Assembly (NCBI GenBank): GCA_029937635.1
Contig: JAPYPM010000117.1
Coordinates: forward strand, 1 to 6,886
Length of the DNA stretch: 6,886 bases
Direction of reading: 5' to 3'
Origin: Nitrospinaceae bacterium
GTDB lineage: Bacteria > Nitrospinota > Nitrospinia > Nitrospinales > VA-1
The notes under the pieces are model-generated. The model did no database searches. It had not been told where the DNA came from and saw only the letters and a list, made by a program, of their open reading frames with translations. A program made the translations under genes and the position numbers. Of this stretch, positions 1 to 5,396 are shown piece by piece (position 1 is the stretch's first letter; every line of letters starts with the position of its first letter).

Positions 1-963
1 GTTAAAGGCAAAAATACCTAAGACAATGAAGCCAAGATGACTAATACTAGAATAAGCAACAAGTGCTTTTAGGTCACGTTGCGCGATGGCAATCCAAGCA
101 CCATAGACAATTCCAACTGCAGCTCCAAATGCAATCAACAAACCAAATTTCTCAACAGCATCGGGGAATAGAGGAAGACAAAATCGAATGATACCATAGG
201 CCCCTGCCTTAGACATGGCACCCGTTAAAATTAGAAGTACTGGAATTGGACTTGAGATATAAGCGTGTGGCAACCAGCTATGTAGTGGAAATATTGGGAT
301 TTTGATAGCGAATGCAGACAAAAAGAACAAAAATAACCAAATTTGTGTGCTCGGATTGATCTTCATATGAACAAGAGTCTGGATATTAAAGCTAAGTTCA
401 TGTGTCGCTTCGAAATGAATGAGACTCAACCAGATTATTCCAAGCAGCATAAATAAGCTTCCAACAAGGGTATACAACACAAACTTTGTCGTGGCATAAA
501 TGCGGCGACCTTCTCCCCATATTCCGATTAAAAAATAAGTAGGGACAAGCATTAATTCCCAGAAAACATAAAATAAAATTAGATCTAAAGCTACAAATAC
601 TCCAAGCGTGCCCGCCTCAAGAGCTAATAGAAGCGCCATAAAATTACGAAACCCTACATCTCGGTCTAAGGAAAAACAAACCGCAATCAAAGAAATAAAA
701 GCTGTTAAAACAACTAACCATAGACTGATCCCATCAACACCCAGCTGATAATTGATATGAAGCATGGGGACCCAGGCATGGGTTTCCGTAAATTGCATCC
801 CTAACTGAGCTGAATCAAACCTTAAAAGTAGCGCGAGTGACAAGAGAAACGTCAGCCCTGCGGCTCCGACGGAAACATTGCGAATGGTTCTCGTGTCATC
901 TTTACTTACAAGAAGAAGAACCAATGCCGCTAGCAGCGGTATAAAAATAATGAGTGTTAACAT
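1..963 (-). CDS. nuoM: NADH-quinone oxidoreductase subunit M (NuoM), C-terminus cut off by window edge
   Basis: Antiporter-like membrane subunit of complex I and one of its proton-translocating modules. The first 321 codons are visible and the frame stays open to base 1; the family is about 500 residues, so roughly the last third is missing. The protein begins MLTLIIFIPLLAALV, a first membrane helix. LGVDGIS is at residues 74-80, the TM5 segment FYVFWELMLVP carries the conserved glutamate E136, AIKIP carries the TM7 lysine K221, K252 lies in the next helix, and RDLKALVAYSSISHLG (296-311) is the broken-helix region with H309. The Glu/Lys pump residues are therefore present. The segment after HSWLP (228-232) departs from the usual D-A-H...A-P-T pattern (see findings). 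The ATG at 961-963 follows the nuoL stop by 20 nt; its ribosome binding site is weak (AAAGA), which suggests translational coupling. The LGVDGIS and WLP motifs and the position after nuoL favour NuoM over NuoN or an Mrp antiporter subunit. Confidence 0.95.
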   Translation of the reverse strand, partial: MLTLIIFIPLLAALVLLLVSKDDTRTIRNVSVGAAGLTFLLSLALLLRFDSAQLGMQFTETHAWVPMLHINYQLGVDGISLWLVVLTAFISLIAVCFSLDRDVGFRNFMALLLALEAGTLGVFVALDLILFYVFWELMLVPTYFLIGIWGEGRRIYATTKFVLYTLVGSLFMLLGIIWLSLIHFEATHELSFNIQTLVHMKINPSTQIWLFLFFLSAFAIKIPIFPLHSWLPHAYISSPIPVLLILTGAMSKAGAYGIIRFCLPLFPDAVEKFGLLIAFGAAVGIVYGAWIAIAQRDLKALVAYSSISHLGFIVLGIFAFN

Positions 964-983
964 AATTATTTTTCTTTAACGAA

Positions 984-2846
984 TTATTGAAAAACAACAA
1001 ACGTAAGGATAGTTACTACTCCAACAATCATGCTCAAGGCATATAATCTGACACTACCTGACTGCCAAAAACTTATTAGGCGGCTTACTTCACGAACTTG
1101 AACGGCAACTTGGTCAACAGAAAAATCAATACCAAGCTTTTCGGCTCTTTTTTCGAGAAAAATACCTGTCGCGCGGACTGGTTTTACAATCAAAAAATCG
1201 TAGATTTCATCGATATAGTATTTATTAAGTAACAGATCATAAAGCGGTGCCAGCATCTGTTTAGCAAACTCGAGACGGTCTTTGCCAGTCATATAAAAAA
1301 CCACCGCTCCAACAATACCTATCAAACCAGCCGACAACCCAATAGTTTCAAGGAAAAGATCATCTGGGTGTGGCATATGTGTTCCAAAATAGTTAGAAAG
1401 AAGACCGTCCACCATGCCACCACCAAACCCAGCAGTCAAAGACAAGAAAGCCAAAAGGCATAGAGGAGCAATCATTACAAGCGGACTTTCGTGTGCGTGC
1501 ACATCAGTTCTCGGTTGACCAGCAAAGGCATAAAAATAAATTCTAAAAATATAAAAACCTGTCATAATTGCCCCCAGTATTGCCAGAGCCCAAAATATGA
1601 TATTACCCATATCTGCATGATAAGCATTGATTATAATTGCTTCTTTACTAAAAAACCCGCTTGTCAAAGGAAACCCGGCTAGCGCCAAGGACCCGATTAA
1701 AAATGTCACGTGAGTGATAGGCATTGAATGACGAAGCCCACCCATCTTTCGAATATCTTGCTCATCGTTCAACCCGTGAATCACACTTCCAGCACCCAAG
1801 AAAAGTAAGGCCTTGAAAAAAGCGTGAGTCATTAAATGAAACATGGCAATGCTATACATACCGACACCCACGGCAAGAAACATAAATCCTAACTGACTCA
1901 TTGTTGAATAAGCGATTACGCGTTTTATATCATATTGCACCATTGCCATGGATCCTGCAAAGATTGCAGTAATGACACCAACCGTGGCAATCAAGTACAT
2001 AGTAAAAGGTGCAAGTTCATAAAGTACATGACAACGCGCCACCAGATATACTCCGGCTGTAACCATAGTAGCGGCATGTATCAATGCACTAACAGGGGTG
2101 GGGCCTTCCATCGCGTCAGCAAGCCATGTATGAAGTGGCATCTGTGCTGACTTTGCAAACGCCCCCACTAGAAGAAGCAGGGTAATTAATAAAATGGTGT
2201 CATCATTAGGGCGGAACGTTGACTTAGCAGCAGCGAACACATCTAAAAAACTTAACGTCCCCAGATTTTCAAAAATAATAAATGCGGCAAAAACCATGCC
2301 CACATCACCAATTACATTCATAACGAATGCTTTGCGAGCAGCAAGAACTGCGCTGGTTTTTTCTTTCCAAAATCCAATCAATAAATAGGAGGCCAGCCCA
2401 ACCATTGCCCAGCCTACAATAAGAAAGAAAAAATCAGCCGCCAGAACTAATAGCGCCATTGAAAAGATAAAGAAATTAAGATAAGAAAAAAACCGATTAA
2501 ACTCTGGGTCTTTCTCCATATAACCAACAGAATAAACATGAATCACAAACCCAACACCTGTCACAATGAGCAACATAAAGACAGACAAGGGATCAACTAG
2601 AATAGAAAGATTTAAATTAAATGAACCGGCAGTCACCCAATGGTAGAGGGTCGATACTCCACCTTTACTGCTTTCCTCGCCGAGTAATAGCTCGGTTAAT
2701 GCTATTAAAGTCACCAAAAATGAAATGCCCACCGTGCCACAACCAAGCGCGCCCGCTTGCTGACGAGATACCCTATCCCCCATCCAACTCAGAATTATAA
2801 ATCCCGTAAGAGGAGAGATTAATATTAGCCAACAATATGAAAACAA
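984..2846 (-). CDS. nuoL: NADH-quinone oxidoreductase subunit L (NuoL)
   Basis: Most distal antiporter-like proton-pumping subunit of complex I, an inner-membrane protein. It has 620 residues, close to the family norm of about 610-650. Visible family landmarks are IHVYSVGYM (102-110), SYLLIGFW (153-160), AFAKSAQMPLHTWLADAM (229-246) with the TM7 lysine K232, GPTPVSALIHAATMVTAGVY (248-267) with H257, DIKRVIAYSTMSQLG (306-320), HLMTHAFFKALLFL (337-350) with H337, H341 and K345, and GFFSKEAI (397-404) with K401. The C-terminal part (about 530-620, including NKYYIDEIYDFLIVKP) is the lateral-helix region and last anchor helix of NuoL, which NuoM and NuoN lack. The normally invariant TM5 glutamate, expected in a W-E-G/L-V-G motif, is alanine 147 here (GCA, 2406-2408). 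The start is TTG: it has AAGGA 8 nt upstream and places the first helix correctly, whereas the first in-frame ATG (residue 22) would remove that helix. The gene begins 5 nt after the nuoK stop. Mrp subunit A is the nearest alternative and is excluded by context. Confidence 0.97.
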   Translation of the reverse strand: MFSYCWLILISPLTGFIILSWMGDRVSRQQAGALGCGTVGISFLVTLIALTELLLGEESSKGGVSTLYHWVTAGSFNLNLSILVDPLSVFMLLIVTGVGFVIHVYSVGYMEKDPEFNRFFSYLNFFIFSMALLVLAADFFFLIVGWAMVGLASYLLIGFWKEKTSAVLAARKAFVMNVIGDVGMVFAAFIIFENLGTLSFLDVFAAAKSTFRPNDDTILLITLLLLVGAFAKSAQMPLHTWLADAMEGPTPVSALIHAATMVTAGVYLVARCHVLYELAPFTMYLIATVGVITAIFAGSMAMVQYDIKRVIAYSTMSQLGFMFLAVGVGMYSIAMFHLMTHAFFKALLFLGAGSVIHGLNDEQDIRKMGGLRHSMPITHVTFLIGSLALAGFPLTSGFFSKEAIIINAYHADMGNIIFWALAILGAIMTGFYIFRIYFYAFAGQPRTDVHAHESPLVMIAPLCLLAFLSLTAGFGGGMVDGLLSNYFGTHMPHPDDLFLETIGLSAGLIGIVGAVVFYMTGKDRLEFAKQMLAPLYDLLLNKYYIDEIYDFLIVKPVRATGIFLEKRAEKLGIDFSVDQVAVQVREVSRLISFWQSGSVRLYALSMIVGVVTILTFVVFQ

Positions 2847-2851
2847 GTATC

Positions 2852-3151
2852 TTATCCTTTTAAAGTATTAATATGATCTACGTCCATATCGTGACGGGTT
2901 CTAAAAATCGTAAGGATAATAGCTAGACCAACAACTACCTCAGCCGCAGCCACTGTCATTATCATTAGGGCAAAAATTTGTCCATCCATAGATTTTAAAA
3001 AGTGTGAATATCCAACCAAAAGGAAGTTTACAGAGTTCAGCATTAACTCTACTGACATAAACATAACCAGAGGGTTTTTTCGAATTAGAAACCCAACCGC
3101 TCCAATGCAAAAAATACAAGCGCTTATAAGCAATACAAATTGATGTCCCAT
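2852..3151 (-). CDS. nuoK: NADH-quinone oxidoreductase subunit K (NuoK)
   Basis: Small membrane subunit of complex I, homologous to mitochondrial ND4L and to MrpC. It connects the quinone module (NuoH/J) to the pump subunits through two buried glutamates. The protein is 99 residues from the chosen ATG, matching the usual length of about 100, with three hydrophobic helices. The motif FMSVELMLNSVNF carries E35 in TM2 and TVAAAEVVVGLAI carries E71 in TM3, the two conserved glutamates. The frame is open further upstream, so a longer product reaching base 3202 is possible in principle. Its extra 17 residues (beginning PFKVFVYS) would lie inside nuoJ and do not resemble NuoK, so the ATG at 3149-3151 (protein start MGHQFVLL) is preferred. 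This start lies 2 nt after the nuoJ stop, consistent with translational coupling, and the stop is 5 nt before nuoL. Confidence 0.96.
   Translation of the reverse strand: MGHQFVLLISACIFCIGAVGFLIRKNPLVMFMSVELMLNSVNFLLVGYSHFLKSMDGQIFALMIMTVAAAEVVVGLAIILTIFRTRHDMDVDHINTLKG
2855..2859 (-). promoter_or_regulatory. Ribosome binding site of nuoL, supports a TTG start
   Basis: AAGGA sits on the minus strand 8 nt before the TTG at 2844-2846 and overlaps the end of nuoK. The good match and spacing support TTG initiation. The first downstream in-frame ATG would cut into the first membrane helix. Confidence 0.6.
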
Positions 3152-3153
3152 TA

Positions 3154-3708
3154 TTATTTCATTCGCCTCCGGACAGGAATATACGAAAACTTTGAAAGGC
3201 AAATAATGCCAATTGCTGCAACCAGCAACAAAACAGATGCAAGTTCAAATGAAACTAAATGACGTGAAAATAGCTCAAGCCCAATTGCCTTTGCACTTCC
3301 TCCAACTTCAGCAACTGTTTCTACATCGAAGCCCCCTTCAATTGGTTTTGTAGATCCTACTGTCGCAGATAAAAATAATTCGCCAAGCATAGTAGCTACA
3401 AAAAGAACTGCTAAAGAACGCTCTAATGAAGGCTCCTGCACCTCTTTTTTCCCACCAAGAAGAGCTATGATGAATAAAAAAAGAATCATTACCGCCCCAG
3501 CGTATACGATGATTTGCACTGCGGCAATAAACTCTGCGTTATAAAGAAGAAACAATAGAGCCAAACAAATCATGTGACCAATTAAATACAAGGCACAGTA
3601 AATTGGCGATGAGCAGAGAATAACTCCAAGGCTAGCAAGTACAGCTGTCAATCCAACCAACAAAGTCACAGTTGCTTTAGTTAGTTCGAATAAATCAAAT
3701 TCGAGCAA
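3154..3708 (-). CDS. nuoJ: NADH-quinone oxidoreductase subunit J (NuoJ)
   Basis: Membrane subunit of complex I, homologous to mitochondrial ND6. Its TM3 changes conformation to connect quinone chemistry in NuoH with the pump modules. The protein has 184 residues, within the usual bacterial range of about 160-220, with five predicted hydrophobic helices. The diagnostic TM3 segment NAEFIAAVQIIVYAGAVMIL spans residues 57-76 and holds E59, Y69 and the YAGA motif around G71. A polar loop follows (about 85-95), then TM4, a periplasmic stretch of about 30 residues, TM5 (about 155-172), and a basic C-terminal tail (VRRRMK). The start is TTG at 3706-3708. It follows a G-rich ribosome binding site and gives the expected MLEF-like opening before TM1; the first in-frame ATG (residue 46) would remove TM1. 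The gene follows nuoI after an 87-nt gap and ends 2 nt before nuoK. Confidence 0.95.
   Translation of the reverse strand: MLEFDLFELTKATVTLLVGLTAVLASLGVILCSSPIYCALYLIGHMICLALLFLLYNAEFIAAVQIIVYAGAVMILFLFIIALLGGKKEVQEPSLERSLAVLFVATMLGELFLSATVGSTKPIEGGFDVETVAEVGGSAKAIGLELFSRHLVSFELASVLLLVAAIGIICLSKFSYIPVRRRMK
3166..3170 (-). promoter_or_regulatory. Putative Shine-Dalgarno for nuoK, unusually distant
   Basis: A perfect GGAGG on the minus strand inside the last codons of nuoJ is the only strong ribosome binding site near nuoK. It lies 14 nt from the nuoK ATG, longer than the usual 5-9 nt. Ribosomes terminating at the nuoJ TAA could restart at the ATG 2 nt downstream, so coupling may matter more than this site. 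Confidence 0.4.
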
Positions 3709-3795
3709 AGTCTCCCCCTAACTTTTACAAATAAAACATTTATCACTTTTGAAAGTAAATCTCTTCCAAAGAAACGTTGTGTGATCTAACTTTGA
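3709..3795 (-). other. nuoI-nuoJ intergenic gap (87 nt)
   Basis: One of two long gaps in an otherwise tightly packed cluster. It holds the nuoJ ribosome binding site, an 8-bp direct repeat (CTAACTTT on the plus strand at 3718-3725 and 3786-3793), and a short A/T-rich dyad around 3739-3759 that is too weak to be a terminator. A poor sigma70-like pair can be drawn on the minus strand (TTGGAA at 3764-3769, GATAAA at 3739-3744), but its 19-nt spacer and weak matches make it unconvincing. There is no reading frame of note. Confidence 0.5.
3712..3719 (-). promoter_or_regulatory. Ribosome binding site of nuoJ, supports a TTG start
   Basis: AGGGGGAG on the minus strand lies 3 nt before the TTG at 3706-3708, or 5 nt if the GGGGG run is the pairing core. 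It is the only purine-rich stretch near the N-terminus of the frame and supports TTG initiation in the absence of a usable ATG. Confidence 0.5.
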
Positions 3796-4284
3796 CTAAA
3801 TTCGTGTCGTATTTCCCAAAATATTTACTTTAAATTTATTTGGCTCTGGATAAACCAAGAGATCACCCTTAGTGGCAATATATGTATCTCTATCGTAATC
3901 GGCCAACTCATAATGCTCACGTAAAACGACGGCATCTACGGGGCAAGCTTCTTCACAATAACCGCAATAAATACATCTTAGTAAGTTGATTTCGTAAATT
4001 TCTGCATAGCGCTCTCCTGGCGAAACTGGCCGCTCCGGATCATTCTCAGCGGAAACAACATGAATACATCCTACCGGGCAGTTGATGGAGCAAAGACTAC
4101 AACCAATACATTTTTCCAAACCATTTTCATCGCGGTTCAAAAAGTGCCGCCCGCGATAACGCTCCGGCATAATCCTCTTAACTTCAGGATAAGAAATCGT
4201 AACTGGTGTAGTAAAAAGATTCTTGAATGTGACCCCAAGACCAATTATTAAATTTTTAACTCCATCAAAAGTTTTTGCAATCAT
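3796..4284 (-). CDS. nuoI: NADH-quinone oxidoreductase subunit I (NuoI), 2x[4Fe-4S] ferredoxin-type
   Basis: Peripheral-arm subunit homologous to mitochondrial TYKY (NDUFS8). It carries clusters N6a and N6b, which pass electrons toward N2 and the quinone site. The protein has 162 residues, normal for NuoI. An N-terminal amphipathic stretch (about 8-25, LIIGLGVTFKNLF) lies against the membrane and is followed by the family motif RGRHFLNRDENGLEKC (44-59). The first cluster motif uses C59, C62, C65 and C69-Pro; the second uses C104, C107, C110 and C114-Pro. By ferredoxin-fold logic each cluster is bound by three cysteines of one motif plus the last of the other. The loop between the motifs is long (34 residues between C69 and C104) and contains PVSPGERYAEIYEIN, followed by a tail with YELADYDRD. 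Cys73, where many homologues have Ala, is an extra cysteine. The ATG at 4282-4284 lies 16 nt after nuoH and has only a weak ribosome binding site. Confidence 0.97.
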   Translation of the reverse strand: MIAKTFDGVKNLIIGLGVTFKNLFTTPVTISYPEVKRIMPERYRGRHFLNRDENGLEKCIGCSLCSINCPVGCIHVVSAENDPERPVSPGERYAEIYEINLLRCIYCGYCEEACPVDAVVLREHYELADYDRDTYIATKGDLLVYPEPNKFKVNILGNTTRI

Positions 4285-4300
4285 AATTAGTTACCGTTTT

Positions 4301-5314
4301 TCACAAAACAACAAATACGCTTGTGATTAGAAGGTTTAATAAAGAAAGCGGGACGAGAACTTTCCAACCAAAAGTCATCAGCCTATCATAACGTATGCGC
4401 GGGAAAGTCGACCGTAGCCAGATAAAAACAAAAAGTAGAAAAAACACCTTACCCGAAAATGCAATAATGGGCCAAACTGGAATCCCATAAGCATTCCATC
4501 CCCCCAAAAATAAGAGAGTAACTAGCGCACTCATAGTCACCATATTAATGTACTCACCCATAAAAAACATAGCGAACTTCATACCGGTGTATTCAGTATG
4601 GAAACCTGCAACCAGTTCCTGCTCTGCTTCCGGTAAGTCAAATGGTGCTCGGTTTGTTTCAGCAACACCTGCGATAAAAAACAATAAGAAAGCCAACGGC
4701 TGAATCAAAATATTAGGGTAAGAGTTTTGACTATTCACCATATCAATGAGATTCAACGATCCCGTCAGAACAATGATACTCAAAGCCGCTAACCCCAGCG
4801 TCAATTCATAACTAATCATTTGTGCCGAGGAGCGAAGCCCTCCCATCAATGAATATTTATTATTTGAAGAAATCCCCGCAAGAACCATCCCGTAAACACC
4901 CATACCCGAAATCGCAAACACAAAAAGCAATCCAATATCAACATTGGCGGCCCACAACCCTATTTCCTGACCAAATACTGTTATTGGCTCGCCAAATGGG
5001 ATCACCGCAAAGGCAACAATTGCGGTAAACACAACAATAGCGGGGGCAAGATGAAAAAGAAATTTATCAGCTGAACTCTGTATGATTGATTCTTTGAACA
5101 AAAGCTTGATCGAATCTGAAATAGGTTGCCCTAATCCAAATGGTCCTACACGATTTGGACCAAGACGAACCTGAAAACGCCCCATCAAACGTCGTTCAAG
5201 CCAAACTAATGCCGGTACAATACCCAATAAAGCCCCAGCAATAATCAACGCTTTTACACTTCCTATAATCAGATACGTGTAGGGCTCAAGAAAGTCTATA
5301 ACATCATCTAACAT
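4301..5314 (-). CDS. nuoH: NADH-quinone oxidoreductase subunit H (NuoH)
   Basis: Membrane subunit of complex I, homologous to mitochondrial ND1. It forms most of the quinone-binding chamber and the start of the proton path (E-channel) at the junction with the peripheral arm. The protein has 337 residues, normal for the family, with about eight membrane helices. Hallmarks in order: LERRLMGRFQVRLGPNRVGP (39-58) at the quinone entrance; SISDSIKLLFKE-like loop, here QPISDSIKLLFKE (63-75); GGLRSSAQMISYE (158-170); AETNRAPFDLPEAEQELVAG (218-237), the loop rich in conserved acidic residues; GFHTEYTGMKFAMFFMGEY (237-255); and RSTFPRIRYDRLM (301-313). All of these look intact. The ATG at 5312-5314 gives the expected short acidic N-terminus before TM1; its ribosome binding site is weak (AAGAA region). 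It follows nuoG by 82 nt and precedes nuoI by 16 nt. Confidence 0.98.
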   Translation of the reverse strand: MLDDVIDFLEPYTYLIIGSVKALIIAGALLGIVPALVWLERRLMGRFQVRLGPNRVGPFGLGQPISDSIKLLFKESIIQSSADKFLFHLAPAIVVFTAIVAFAVIPFGEPITVFGQEIGLWAANVDIGLLFVFAISGMGVYGMVLAGISSNNKYSLMGGLRSSAQMISYELTLGLAALSIIVLTGSLNLIDMVNSQNSYPNILIQPLAFLLFFIAGVAETNRAPFDLPEAEQELVAGFHTEYTGMKFAMFFMGEYINMVTMSALVTLLFLGGWNAYGIPVWPIIAFSGKVFFLLFVFIWLRSTFPRIRYDRLMTFGWKVLVPLSLLNLLITSVFVVL

Positions 5315-5396
5315 AATCAGTTCTTATTGACTCGTTAACTATTCATTAGGTGAATAAAAACATATCACCTTACTCTTCAAAATATTCGAGTATTTT
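5315..5396 (-). other. nuoG-nuoH intergenic gap (82 nt) with a small hairpin
   Basis: A/T-rich spacer between the nuoG stop and the nuoH ATG. The clearest structure is a perfect 6-bp inverted repeat, AGGTGA (5348-5353) and TCACCT (5365-5370), with an 11-nt loop. No T-tract follows it in the minus-strand direction, so it is not a standard intrinsic terminator. On the minus strand one arm forms part of a Shine-Dalgarno-like TAAGGTGAT immediately before a five-codon frame (MFLFT, 5346-5363). No promoter stands out. Function unknown; it may simply be a spacer. Confidence 0.45.
5348..5370. repeat. 6-bp inverted repeat with 11-nt loop (AGGTGA/TCACCT)
   Basis: The two arms are perfect complements at 5348-5353 and 5365-5370, giving a modest RNA hairpin in the nuoG-nuoH spacer. 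At this length it could occur by chance. An effect on mRNA processing or differential expression of the downstream genes is conceivable but unsupported. Confidence 0.3.

Noticed and set aside
1491..2388. Plus-strand open frames at 1491-1682, 1935-2150 and 2194-2388
   Set aside because: All lie wholly inside nuoL on the opposite strand. Their 63-71 residue products are rich in Cys, His, Asn, Lys and Ser, look like antisense translations of membrane-protein codons, and show no recognisable domain.
3152..3202. Longer nuoK reading (116 residues, starting at base 3202)
   Set aside because: The extra 17 residues overlap nuoJ by 49 nt, do not match the NuoK N-terminus, and make the protein longer than the family's usual length of about 100.
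4060..4251. Plus-strand open frame antisense to nuoI
   Set aside because: Fully inside nuoI, which has intact ferredoxin motifs. The 63-residue product has no recognisable feature.
4822..5028. Plus-strand open frame antisense to nuoH
   Set aside because: Fully inside the well-conserved nuoH; low-complexity Pro/Gln/Ser-rich product with no family resemblance.
5348..5370. Intrinsic terminator after nuoG
   Set aside because: The stem is only 6 bp and no T-run follows in the direction of transcription. The T-rich stretch near 5391-5398 reads as A on the transcript and lies upstream of the hairpin.
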